Source: an uncultured Fidelibacterota bacterium (GTDB lineage Bacteria > Fidelibacterota > Marinisomatia > Marinisomatales > TCS55). Taken from it: a stretch of DNA of 64,000 nucleotides. A program made the position numbers and the translations under genes. The number at the start of each line of letters is the position of its first letter. Within the stretch, counting starts at the first letter, position 1. Under the pieces are notes generated by a model. That model saw only the letters and a program-made list of their open reading frames with translations, searched no databases and was not told the origin of the DNA. Below, in pieces: positions 1-8,499 of this stretch. Location of the stretch: contig CACMQQ010000003.1 in the NCBI GenBank assembly GCA_902615915.1, positions 62,001-126,000 of the forward strand, written 5' to 3'.

Positions 1-186
1 AGCAACTTTTGGAACTTCTTTGTTTAAAGCGTGTTGAGCAGATAAATTTCTTGCTTCAATAGGCATATCAACAACCATATTGTATGTATTATTGCTAATT
101 ATAAATAACCATAGCGAAGTAGCTAGAATTAATGCGCCAAAAGTCATTCTTATTTTAATGAATGGCAAAAAAGGATTGGTGCTCAC
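1..186 (-). CDS. YbbR/CdaR-like membrane protein, N-terminal part (runs off window)
   Basis: The 62 visible codons start at a GTG and encode one hydrophobic segment (about residues 16-33, ending LWLFII) followed by TYNMVVDMPIEARNLS. This matches the start of YbbR-domain proteins, which are anchored by one N-terminal helix and carry extracytoplasmic YbbR repeats; in Firmicutes the family member CdaR regulates the diadenylate cyclase CdaA. An ATG at 147 is an alternative start but would trim residues before the membrane helix. It lies downstream of rpsA on the same strand. The C-terminus and any partner gene are outside the window, so a link to c-di-AMP here is only family-based inference. Confidence 0.6.
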   Translation of the reverse strand, partial: MSTNPFLPFIKIRMTFGALILATSLWLFIISNNTYNMVVDMPIEARNLSAQHALNKEVPKVA

Positions 187-241
187 TTAATAACGGGCTT
201 TAAAATTTTAATTTAAAAAAATTACAAATTTAAATAGTATG

Positions 242-2134
242 TTAATTCTTTACTAAATCATCAGGAATTTGAATTTTTTCACTAGCAGGAGCGTCTTGAT
301 TCTCAAGAAATTCTCTAATATCATCATTTTTTGAACCTTCATCAGGAGCTAGGCCTTCAACATGCAATACGATTTTTTTATCATCAGGCCTAACATTAAA
401 AACTGTACCATTTAAAACATCACCTATTTTGTAATTAGCGGATAATGCTTTTCTATCTCTTTTAGGTCTTTTTCCATAGGGAACTATTCCTTCAATTGAA
501 TGATCTAATTCAAGTATGATGCCTTTATCTAGAATTTTAACAATTTTTCCTTCTATTTCTCTACCTACTTCAAATTCTTTAATTAAATCGGGCCAAGGGT
601 CATCTTCCAATTGTTTGATACCAAGAGAAATTCTCCTGTTTTCTCTAGAAACCTCAAGAATTTGAACTTTTAATTCCTGACCTTTTTCTAAAAACTCTTT
701 TGGATGTTTCACAATTTGAGTCCATGACATATCTGATATATGAATCAAGCCATCAACGCCTTCATCGAGCTCAACAAATGCACCAAATTGAGTAAGATTG
801 ATAACTTTTCCTTTTTTAGTTTCACCAATATTATATTTTTCTTCAATTTTATCCCACGGGTCATCCTCAAGCTGCTTAGAACCGAGACTAATTTTCTTTT
901 CTTCAGTATCAATAGATAATACTACGGCCTCAACTTCATCACCTAAGGAAAAAACCTCTGACGGGTTTTTGATATGACGTGTCCAAGACATTTCAGAAAC
1001 ATGTATCAATCCCTCAATTCCAGGTTCTAGCTCAACAAATGCACCATAATTGGTCATGCTAACTATTCTACCTTTTATTTTCTGGCCTCTGGGATATCTA
1101 TCCTTAACATTTTCCCAAGGGAATGGTGTAAGCTGCTTAAGACCTAAAGATACTCGTTTTTTTTCAGAATCGAAGTCGATAATCTTGACACTTAAATTAT
1201 CATCAATGTTTACTATTTCAGAAGGGTGATTAACTCTGCCCCAACTTAAGTCGGTAATATGCAAAAGCCCATCAATGCCTCCTAAATCAATAAATACTCC
1301 AAAATCTGTAATATTTTTTACCCTACCTTCCATAATATTACCGACTTTAAGTTTATTAAAAAGCTCACTTCTTTGCTCAGCTAAACTTTCTTCAAGAATC
1401 GCCTTGTGTGAAACGACAATATTTTTTCTGAACTCATTAAATTTTACAACCTTAAGATCCATTTCGGTTTCAATATATTTATCAAAATCTTTTACAGGTC
1501 TAACGTCAATTTGAGAACCTGGCAAGAAAGCCTGAACACCGTCAAGGTCAACCACCATACCCCCTTTGATTCTTTTTATTATCTTGCCTGAAATAATTTC
1601 TTGAGTTTCAAAGATGTCTTTCAGCTCCTGCCATCTTTGCAAAAAAACAGCTTTTTCTTTTGATAGAACCGTTTTTCCACTTTCATCCTCCATCTTTTCA
1701 AGGTAAACATTTATTTTCTCACCAATATCAGGTAGTGCATTTTCATTAAATTCTTCTCTACTAATTATTCCTTCTGACTTAAATCCAATATCAACTAAGA
1801 TTTCCTTTTCATTCATTCCTATGACTCTGCCAGAAATAATTTTCTTTTCGCTTATATCAGAAAAGGTTGAAGTATATCTAGAATCATCAATCACTTCGAA
1901 ACTTTCTGACTCGTCTTTTAATAGCTGATCAATCAAAACTTCTTTAGTATCATCAAAAATTGAATTAGACAAATAATCAATATTATCAAAATTATTTTGA
2001 TTTGTATTTAGCTCTGGTGATATATTTTTTTTAGATGTCGAAGGCGATTTTGTCACCATTTTTTTCTCGCTGACATTTGATTCGATATTATCTAATGCCT
2101 GTTCAACAACTGGTTCTTTAGAATTTTCATTCAT
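242..2134 (-). CDS. rpsA: 30S ribosomal protein S1
   Basis: Protein of 630 residues with six S1 RNA-binding repeats. Recognisable repeat cores are SGRVIGMNEKEILVDIGF (from residue 101), a second ending VQAFLPGSQID, three near-identical ones with the pattern FGVF/YGAF/FGAF...GLxHxxxxSW, and a sixth ending IEGIVPYGKR. S1 docks mRNA on the 30S subunit. An acidic, low-complexity extension of about 95 residues precedes repeat 1, longer than in E. coli S1. The start overlaps the end of cmk by 8 nt, the classic cmk-rpsA order, so the two are probably cotranscribed and translationally coupled. Confidence 0.97.
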   Translation of the reverse strand: MNENSKEPVVEQALDNIESNVSEKKMVTKSPSTSKKNISPELNTNQNNFDNIDYLSNSIFDDTKEVLIDQLLKDESESFEVIDDSRYTSTFSDISEKKIISGRVIGMNEKEILVDIGFKSEGIISREEFNENALPDIGEKINVYLEKMEDESGKTVLSKEKAVFLQRWQELKDIFETQEIISGKIIKRIKGGMVVDLDGVQAFLPGSQIDVRPVKDFDKYIETEMDLKVVKFNEFRKNIVVSHKAILEESLAEQRSELFNKLKVGNIMEGRVKNITDFGVFIDLGGIDGLLHITDLSWGRVNHPSEIVNIDDNLSVKIIDFDSEKKRVSLGLKQLTPFPWENVKDRYPRGQKIKGRIVSMTNYGAFVELEPGIEGLIHVSEMSWTRHIKNPSEVFSLGDEVEAVVLSIDTEEKKISLGSKQLEDDPWDKIEEKYNIGETKKGKVINLTQFGAFVELDEGVDGLIHISDMSWTQIVKHPKEFLEKGQELKVQILEVSRENRRISLGIKQLEDDPWPDLIKEFEVGREIEGKIVKILDKGIILELDHSIEGIVPYGKRPKRDRKALSANYKIGDVLNGTVFNVRPDDKKIVLHVEGLAPDEGSKNDDIREFLENQDAPASEKIQIPDDLVKN

Positions 2135-2804
2135 TTTTATTTCCTTTCATATTTGACTTTATTGCATCAATAATAAAGTCAACTTGCTCATCAATAGTCT
2201 TAATAGAAGTATCAATTACGATTGCATCTTTAGCTTTCACTAATGGGGCATTTTCTCTTTCAGAGTCTAATTTATCTCTTAGCCTGATTTCATCAATTAA
2301 TTTCTCTAAAGATTGATTTTCACCGTTTTTAATCAAATCTTTTTGTCTTCTTTTTGCTCTAACTTTATCATCAGCAAAGAGAAAAAATTTGAAATCTGCT
2401 TTAGGAAAAACAACAGTGCCTATGTCTCTCCCCTCAACAATAATGCTTTTTTCTTTTGCATATTTTCTTTGTGTTTCTACCATTTTATCTCTGACAAAAT
2501 ATAGCGAACTAAACTTGCTAACATTTTTTGATACTTCGTTAGAGCGAATCTCATTTGTGATATCAATGCCATTTATATAAAAATGCTGTCTGTCATTTTT
2601 TTCACGAATAGACAAATTCAATTTTTTTAAATGGCTTTTGGCTAGAGAAATTTCATTGTACGAGATATTATTTTTCATAAAGGAAAAAGTAATACACCTG
2701 TACATACCACCTGTATCTAGGTAAGAAATCCCTAGTTTTTTAGCTACTAGTTTTGCGGTTGTGCTTTTTCCGCTAGCTGCTGGACCATCTATTGTAACAA
2801 TCAT
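2127..2804 (-). CDS. cmk: Cytidylate kinase
   Basis: 225 residues, normal length for Cmk. The P-loop GPAASGKST is at residues 7-15, followed by LGISYLDTGGMYR and the conserved segment IIVEGRDIGTVVFPKADFKFFLFA, with RAKRRQKDL after it. The enzyme phosphorylates CMP/dCMP using ATP in pyrimidine nucleotide supply. It sits immediately upstream of rpsA with an 8-nt overlap, and about 80 nt downstream of rluB on the same strand. Confidence 0.97.
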   Translation of the reverse strand: MIVTIDGPAASGKSTTAKLVAKKLGISYLDTGGMYRCITFSFMKNNISYNEISLAKSHLKKLNLSIREKNDRQHFYINGIDITNEIRSNEVSKNVSKFSSLYFVRDKMVETQRKYAKEKSIIVEGRDIGTVVFPKADFKFFLFADDKVRAKRRQKDLIKNGENQSLEKLIDEIRLRDKLDSERENAPLVKAKDAIVIDTSIKTIDEQVDFIIDAIKSNMKGNKNE

Positions 2805-2882
2805 AATTAATTATCAATGAGCGGGAGATTTTACATCTATATTTAAGAAATTGCTAGTATGAAGTAACATTTTTAATTTCCA

Positions 2883-3584
2883 TTATAAATTATTTAATTC
2901 TAAAATTTCATCTTTTTGAAGAAATCTCCATTGACCTTCTTTTAGTTTTCCAAGCTTACAAGGTCCAAATTCTATTCTTTTTAAAAAATACAAACTTCTC
3001 TTCATTCTATACATAATTCTCCTGATTTCCCGTTTTTTACCTTGTTCAAGCTTCAACTTAACTATTACTTTTCCTTTTATTTTTTTCTGATCTAAAACTT
3101 CAGCTCTTCCCCACTCTTTTTGACCAATGTAAACTTTTTTATTAATTTTCTTTTTCTCCCAATTAACAAAGGGCCTATCGATGCTTGAGGTATAAATTTT
3201 AGGTATATTGAACCTTGGATGACTTAGCTTTAGCGCCAAATCCCCTTGATTCGTGAACAATAAAAGACCGGTTGTATCTTTATCCAGCCTTCCAATTGGA
3301 AAAACTCTTTCTTTTAAATCTATTAAATCTGAAACAATTTTTCTATTCATAGGATCTTTCATGCTAGTTATATAACCTGCTGGTTTATTTAACATTATTA
3401 CAATGGATTCTTGATTATTTTTGACAACCTTTGAATCATATTTCACTATATCGTTTTTTTTTAATTTATAATGAGGGTTCAACTCTACATTACCATTAAT
3501 TGTTATGAGAGCACTTTGTATTAATTTTTCAGCCTCTCTCCTTGATGCTACACCAGATTTAGATAAATATTTACTTAAACGCAT
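2883..3584 (-). CDS. rluB: Pseudouridine synthase, RsuA/RluB/E/F family
   Basis: 233 residues. An N-terminal S4 RNA-binding domain (MRLSKYLSKSGVASRREAEKLIQ) is followed by the catalytic domain with GRLDKDTTGLLLFTNQGDLA, which carries the catalytic Asp, and KREIRRIMYRM. The family isomerises uridine in rRNA; the scpA-scpB neighbourhood, usual for rluB, makes 23S rRNA the likely target. The start overlaps scpB by 14 nt, suggesting translational coupling. RsuA or RluF cannot be excluded from sequence alone. Confidence 0.9.
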   Translation of the reverse strand: MRLSKYLSKSGVASRREAEKLIQSALITINGNVELNPHYKLKKNDIVKYDSKVVKNNQESIVIMLNKPAGYITSMKDPMNRKIVSDLIDLKERVFPIGRLDKDTTGLLLFTNQGDLALKLSHPRFNIPKIYTSSIDRPFVNWEKKKINKKVYIGQKEWGRAEVLDQKKIKGKVIVKLKLEQGKKREIRRIMYRMKRSLYFLKRIEFGPCKLGKLKEGQWRFLQKDEILELNNL

Positions 3585-4131
3585 TTATTTGTTTATCAAA
3601 ATTACTTTCTCCAATGATTTCGTTAATCTCTTTCAGTTTAGGTAAATCGCTTAATTTGTCAATACCAAAAGAAATTAAAAATTCCTTACTTGTTGAATAT
3701 AAAAGTGCTCTTCCTGGGCCATCGTCTCGACCCTTTATTTGAATTAAAGATTTTTTCAAAAGCGTTTTTATCACGCCTGAGCAATCTACGCCTCTAATTG
3801 ACTCTAATAAAGATTTACTGACTGGTTGCTTGTAAGCGATAATTGATAAGCTTTCCAGTGCAGCTTGAGATATGGAATTCTGAAAATTATTATTAAATAA
3901 TTTTTTTATAAAAATACTAAACTCTTGTTTAGTTCTTAATTGATAACCTCCAGCAACATTTATAATTTCAATAGATTGATTATTTTTATTATAAAAACTA
4001 TTCAACCTTTCAACCGAAAACTTTAAATCGGGAACGTCACTATCAAAAATATTAGAGAGTTTCTTCTGAGTTAGTGGCTCTGGACTAGCAAAAAGCAGTG
4101 ATTCTATTATCCTATCATTTTTTGACATCAA
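3571..4131 (-). CDS. scpB: Segregation and condensation protein B
   Basis: 186 residues forming two winged-helix domains. Family signatures are RIIESLLFASPEPLTQKKLSNIF at the N-terminus and ALESLSIIAYKQPVSKSLLESIRGVDCSGVIKTLLKKSLIQIKGRDDGPGRALLYSTSKEFL in the second domain. ScpB binds the ScpA kleisin in the bacterial SMC condensin complex and is needed for chromosome segregation. It lies 3 nt after scpA and overlaps rluB, so scpA-scpB-rluB form one unit. SMC itself is not in the window. Confidence 0.95.
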   Translation of the reverse strand: MMSKNDRIIESLLFASPEPLTQKKLSNIFDSDVPDLKFSVERLNSFYNKNNQSIEIINVAGGYQLRTKQEFSIFIKKLFNNNFQNSISQAALESLSIIAYKQPVSKSLLESIRGVDCSGVIKTLLKKSLIQIKGRDDGPGRALLYSTSKEFLISFGIDKLSDLPKLKEINEIIGESNFDKQINAFK

Positions 4132-4134
4132 ATA

Positions 4135-4851
4135 TTATTCAATTGTTAAAATTGTGAATTCTAAATCACTAAATACATCTTTTTGAAAAACCAATATCTG
4201 TTTAGTTCTAATCAAATCTAGAATCGCAAGAAATGAAATAATGATATCTAGCCTATTTTTTAAATTTGAAATTAAATTAAAAAAAGAGAGCTTACCATTG
4301 CCATCAAATAATGATAATATTAGTTTTTTTCTGTTCTCCAAGCTTACTGGTTCAGCACGTAATTCCATGGGTTTAATCAAAGGGGCTTTCTCGATTGCTT
4401 TTTTGAATAGCTCTGCTAAGTTAAACAAGTTTAAATCATTAGGAGAAAGTTTTTCACTATTCTCATAGTCAGATTCCTCTGATAATTTTCTGGAGTATGA
4501 TAAATCTGCTTCATCATGAAGCAGTCTAAGCTGTTCTGAAACAGTCTTAAACTGCTGATATTCAATTAATTTATTAACTAAATCTGTTCTAGGGTCAATT
4601 ACCTCACCCTCCTCGTTAAGCTCTTGCCTTGGAATCAAAATTTTTGATTTGATCTTCATTAAAGTGGCAGCCATTAAGACAAATTCACCAGCTATTGACA
4701 CGTTTAATGAATTCATTTTATCTATAACGTTAAAATAATCATATGTAATCTTAGATATAGGAATATCATAGATATCTATTTCATCTCTCCTGATAAAATA
4801 CAATAACAAATCAAGAGGTCCTTCAAATTGATCTAAGTGAATATTATGCAA
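4135..4851 (-). CDS. scpA: Segregation and condensation protein A (kleisin)
   Basis: 238 residues, the usual ScpA length. The N-terminus has the family hallmark HLDQFEGPLDLLLYFIRRDEIDIYDIPISKITYDY, and the middle has VSIAGEFVLMAATLMKIKSKILIPR. The kleisin bridges SMC heads and binds ScpB. The start codon is TTG; no in-frame ATG fits the conserved N-terminus. It begins 5 nt after trpS ends and precedes scpB by 3 nt. Confidence 0.95.
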   Translation of the reverse strand: MHNIHLDQFEGPLDLLLYFIRRDEIDIYDIPISKITYDYFNVIDKMNSLNVSIAGEFVLMAATLMKIKSKILIPRQELNEEGEVIDPRTDLVNKLIEYQQFKTVSEQLRLLHDEADLSYSRKLSEESDYENSEKLSPNDLNLFNLAELFKKAIEKAPLIKPMELRAEPVSLENRKKLILSLFDGNGKLSFFNLISNLKNRLDIIISFLAILDLIRTKQILVFQKDVFSDLEFTILTIE

Positions 4852-4856
4852 TTTTT

Positions 4857-5828
4857 CTACCCATAATTTAGGCCCATAGCTTCTCGCATTTTACTTAAGT
4901 AAACATCGGCGACAATGGTTGCTTTTTCTGCGCCTTCCTTCAATGAAGAGAAAACAAAATCTTTATGATTAATAAGATAATCTCTTTTCTTTCTAAATGG
5001 TTCAAAGTGGAGCCAAAATTTTTCAAATAGTTCTTTTTTAACATCTCCGTATCGCATTCCAGGGGCTAAAAACCTTTCCTTTAATTCATCTATCTCATTT
5101 TGATCCAAAAAAAGCGAATATAGTTTAAACAATGGAGAATTTATGTCTTTAGGCTCATTGATATCAGCTGAATCAGTTAAGATAGACATAAATCTTTTTC
5201 GAATGAATTTTTCACTACCAAAAATTGGTATAAAATTTTTATATGATTTACTCATCTTATTGCCATCAATTCCAGGTATTAACTTGTTATTATCCTCAAT
5301 TGAAGGCTCTGGAAGTACAAATGTTTCTCCGTATATTTTGTTAAATCTTATCGCAATGTCTCTAGCTATCTCAATATGCTGTTTTTGATCTTTTCCAACA
5401 GGTACTATATTGGCACCATATAGCAAAATATCTGAAGCCATTAAAATTGGATATGAATACAATCCAACATTAGGATTTAATCCTTTAGCTATCTTGTCTT
5501 TGTATGAAGTTGAACGGTCTAGTAACCCCATATTTGTTATGTTAGAAAATAGCCACGTAGATTGACAAACCTGAGGGACGTCTCCTTGAATCCAAAATGT
5601 TGTTTTTTTTGGGTCTAATCCCAAAGCAATAAAATCTATAGCGGCGTTTACTGTATTTTTTGATAAAATGTTTTTATCGTCAATTGTAGTTAAAGCATGA
5701 AGATTCACTATACAGCAGAACAAATCATTTTTTTCTTGATACTCAATCATTCTTGACATCATTCCAAAATAATTACCCAAATGAAGCTCTCCAGATGGCT
5801 GTATGCCGCTCAAAATTCTTTTTTTCAC
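4857..5828 (-). CDS. trpS: Tryptophanyl-tRNA synthetase
   Basis: 323 residues, class I synthetase. The HIGH-equivalent is in SGIQPSGELHLGNYFGM (residues 6-22), the KMSKS motif is intact in IDGNKMSKSYKNFIPIF, and a Trp-binding region GLLDRSTSYKDKIAKGLNPNVGLYSYPILMASDILLY is present. It charges tRNA-Trp. The start is GTG, and GTGA overlaps the stop of the HNH gene, indicating translational coupling; scpA follows after 5 nt. Confidence 0.97.
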   Translation of the reverse strand: MKKRILSGIQPSGELHLGNYFGMMSRMIEYQEKNDLFCCIVNLHALTTIDDKNILSKNTVNAAIDFIALGLDPKKTTFWIQGDVPQVCQSTWLFSNITNMGLLDRSTSYKDKIAKGLNPNVGLYSYPILMASDILLYGANIVPVGKDQKQHIEIARDIAIRFNKIYGETFVLPEPSIEDNNKLIPGIDGNKMSKSYKNFIPIFGSEKFIRKRFMSILTDSADINEPKDINSPLFKLYSLFLDQNEIDELKERFLAPGMRYGDVKKELFEKFWLHFEPFRKKRDYLINHKDFVFSSLKEGAEKATIVADVYLSKMREAMGLNYG

Positions 5829-6346
5829 ATAGACTCCATAAATAGATAAGGCTTCCAGGAGTTCTGTTCGCTCTTGATAAATTTTTGAAAATATTGAATT
5901 TTATTGGGTTTTCGAGGTTTTTTATTCAGATCCATATTGCTTTGTTTAAGAGTTTTATTACCTTTTTTTCTGTTGCAATTTTGACAAGCTATAACAAGAT
6001 TAGTCCAACTATCTTCACCGCCCTTATTCTTAGGAACAATATGATCGATAGTTAAGGGTGCTTTTTTTGAAAGACAATATTGACATTGGTAATTATCCCT
6101 GATTAACAAATTTTTTCTTGATAAGATTACTTCCATATTATTGTTTTTAACATAATTTTTAAGCTTTATTATCGATGGAAGCAAAAGTGAAATTGATGGT
6201 GAATGGACTTTTTCTCTATAAGATTCTAAAATTTCTACTTTCTGATTGTAAAAAAGGCAAATAGCTCTTTTTGCAGAGCAAATATCCATTGGAGAATAAT
6301 TTGTATTTAAAATAAGCACTGATTTGGATAAAATTGAATTTGACAT
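5825..6346 (-). CDS. HNH endonuclease family protein
   Basis: About 173 residues. The C-terminal half contains the HNH/zinc module CQYCLSKKAPLTIDHIVPKNKGGEDSWTNLVIACQNCNRKKGN: two CxxC zinc pairs, the DH pair and the Asn-Leu of the HNH fold. The N-terminus SVLILNTNYSPMDICSAKRAICLFY is typical of a widespread, often single-copy HNH family of unknown cellular role. I chose the ATG at 6346; an in-frame TTG at 6364 would add six residues. It is the first gene of the trpS-scpAB-rluB run and overlaps trpS by 4 nt. Not linked to any visible restriction or phage gene. Confidence 0.85.
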   Translation of the reverse strand: MSNSILSKSVLILNTNYSPMDICSAKRAICLFYNQKVEILESYREKVHSPSISLLLPSIIKLKNYVKNNNMEVILSRKNLLIRDNYQCQYCLSKKAPLTIDHIVPKNKGGEDSWTNLVIACQNCNRKKGNKTLKQSNMDLNKKPRKPNKIQYFQKFIKSEQNSWKPYLFMESM

Positions 6347-6403
6347 GCAGTATTTCACTTTCAAATTTACATTTAAAGACTTATTAATAGAATTATTAAG
6401 TGA

Positions 6404-7984
6404 TTAATTATCAAAATGCCATTCAACACCAAATTCAACCATTCTTCCTAATCTTGGATAAATATAATTTCGATATACCAGTGATGAATTATCGTCAGGA
6501 TTAATAGCATTCAATATGTTGCTTATCTTATAATACAACTTTGCGCTAGAGATATTGACATCTGCTTCAAAATTCAGCAACCAATAATCAATTTTTATAT
6601 TTTCTTCCAATTCAATTTCATTTGGAATGTTGCTTATTACATTATATCCATAATTAGAAGAAAATCCGTTAAAAATGTCTGCATAAATAATAAAATCAAA
6701 TTTGATTTTATTATTAAAAAGTAAAAACTTAGGTTTGAAACCAATCTCATATATTTCTCCGCCGCCTATTCCAAAAAACGATGTATCAATTTGAGATGTT
6801 ATTTTACTGTAAAATGATAAACTCGGAAATATTTCATACTTTAAATCAAAATTAAGAAAATTTAAGGGACTACCAACTAAACTGCTCTCAATCATAGTTG
6901 AAATAACTGAAGTAGTCAATGATAGCTTATCACTATTATAATGCAACGAAACCTTGTTATCTGTAAAAAATTGAAAATCACTATTTTTTTCATTCAACAA
7001 ATTTGGATGAAAGGGTTCAGTGTATTTTCTAGATTGAATAAATAATTTCAAATTAGCTAGATTGGATTGATATGAGACATTCCAATTAAAACCATCATTA
7101 ATATTTTTTCTATCTTCAAAAAATTGATACCCCAAAAAAAGATTGAGGTTTATATAATTGCTATTAATATAAAAATTTGACCATTTTTTTAAATAATTTT
7201 TTTGATCATTGCTATGCAAATAATAATTATTATCAAAATTAAGTGAAAGATTCTTTCTTCTATAAATTTTAAATTTTAGTAGCGATCTGTTAATTTTTTG
7301 GTAAGAAGAGTCACTGAAAGTGGAGTGAAAGATTCTTCTGTTTTGAAAAAATTGTGAAAAATATAAAACAGTATTAATATCGCTAAAATTTGATCTTATC
7401 CTAAAAGATGAAGATAATATTTCATTCAACTCTTTTCCGTTCTGATTTATATCAGGTAATCCACTTTTAGTCAAGAACCTTCCAACAGCAAACTCTAAAT
7501 TTTGATTATTTATTTTTTTATTATGGTTAATTACGAATGATTGTTGGATTGGAGTATTGGGTTGATTATTTATTATATAATGACCGGTGTTTCCATAGAA
7601 ATTTTTTTTAAAAAGGTTGATTTTCCAATTTTGATTGCTTGTGTTATTAATTAAGCTAAATTCTAGCTTATTGTAATTATAATCACCCCTAGCATGATCA
7701 AAATAACTTTTAGTAAATGTTGAATCTGCAATGGAGTTAAAATCTGATAAGTTATAACTATCATTTATAAAAAAATTTTTATTTACCTCTTCACCAAATC
7801 GAATTGGATAAGATGCGTAAGTCCCATCAAACAAAAGAATTCCTGAAAACCATGACCTGTTCCAAGCGTTTATACCATTATCTATGAAAACTCCACTATG
7901 CCCAACAAGGTCAAAAGATATGTTTTGTGAATCTCCTTTTCCGATGAAAATAATAAAAAAAAAATAGAAAAGATTTTTTCTCAT
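6404..7984 (-). CDS. Predicted outer-membrane beta-barrel protein
   Basis: 526 residues with an N-terminal signal peptide (MRKNLFYFFFIIFIGKGDSQ). The rest is rich in alternating aromatic/polar strands and Asn/Tyr/Ser. It ends in RLGRMVEFGVEWHFDN, an aromatic-terminated final strand typical of BAM substrates. It resembles the barrel half of TonB-dependent receptors, but I see no plug domain or TonB box. Its ATG overlaps the ECF S-component stop by 4 nt (ATGA), so the two are coupled and may act in one uptake route. Substrate unknown. Confidence 0.6.
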   Translation of the reverse strand: MRKNLFYFFFIIFIGKGDSQNISFDLVGHSGVFIDNGINAWNRSWFSGILLFDGTYASYPIRFGEEVNKNFFINDSYNLSDFNSIADSTFTKSYFDHARGDYNYNKLEFSLINNTSNQNWKINLFKKNFYGNTGHYIINNQPNTPIQQSFVINHNKKINNQNLEFAVGRFLTKSGLPDINQNGKELNEILSSSFRIRSNFSDINTVLYFSQFFQNRRIFHSTFSDSSYQKINRSLLKFKIYRRKNLSLNFDNNYYLHSNDQKNYLKKWSNFYINSNYINLNLFLGYQFFEDRKNINDGFNWNVSYQSNLANLKLFIQSRKYTEPFHPNLLNEKNSDFQFFTDNKVSLHYNSDKLSLTTSVISTMIESSLVGSPLNFLNFDLKYEIFPSLSFYSKITSQIDTSFFGIGGGEIYEIGFKPKFLLFNNKIKFDFIIYADIFNGFSSNYGYNVISNIPNEIELEENIKIDYWLLNFEADVNISSAKLYYKISNILNAINPDDNSSLVYRNYIYPRLGRMVEFGVEWHFDN

Positions 7985-8499
7985 CTTGGTACTTTACGAA
8001 TGACTTTTGGAATAAAAATTAAAAAAATAATTGAATTTATAATTTCATGAAAAATGATAAATGGTAAACCTTTAATCAAAATACCAACCAGTCCAACATC
8101 ACCTAGACCAACGGTTAAAGGGTACGCAAATAGTGTAACGATATCGTAAACCAATGTTAGAAAGAAACCAGCTAAACAAAAAACTATTCTCTGATTCCAT
8201 ATACTTAGATGGTATGAAAATTTCATTATACCGCCTGAGATCCCAATAAATCCCATTGTTATTGTTTGGCCTAAAAAAAGGGGAGGAAATGCCAATCCAG
8301 ATCCCATCGGATTAAACCCAGAATATATCATAATTGTTGTAGATCCAATAAGAAATCCCCAAGCGCTATTTAGATACAATCCACTTAAAAATACTGTTAC
8401 TGTAATAAATTCAAAATTGGGCACGGGCATAAAAACAAAGCCTAATCCGATTGCTAGTGCGCAAAAAATGGATGCCTTAACAATGCTATTAATCGACAT
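7981..8499 (-). CDS. ECF-type vitamin/metal transporter S component
   Basis: 172 residues, five to six hydrophobic helices. The start SIVKASIFCALAIGLGFVFMPVPNFEFITVTVFLSGLYLNSAWGFLIGSTTIMIYS has the layout of ECF transporter substrate-binding (S) subunits, which present vitamins or metals to the EcfA-A'-T module. No EcfA or EcfT gene lies nearby, so a shared module elsewhere would be needed. It overlaps the YhaM-like gene by 11 nt upstream and the outer-membrane barrel by 4 nt downstream. The substrate cannot be read from the sequence. Confidence 0.65.
   Translation of the reverse strand: MSINSIVKASIFCALAIGLGFVFMPVPNFEFITVTVFLSGLYLNSAWGFLIGSTTIMIYSGFNPMGSGLAFPPLFLGQTITMGFIGISGGIMKFSYHLSIWNQRIVFCLAGFFLTLVYDIVTLFAYPLTVGLGDVGLVGILIKGLPFIIFHEIINSIIFLIFIPKVIRKVPR

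Noticed and set aside
1275-1514. Plus-strand ORF inside rpsA
   Set aside because: It is antisense to conserved S1 repeats, has no SD and shows no recognisable protein features; a shadow frame.
5825-6346. HNH gene as part of a restriction, CRISPR or phage system
   Set aside because: It sits in a housekeeping operon with trpS and scpAB and no methyltransferase, cas or phage gene is close.
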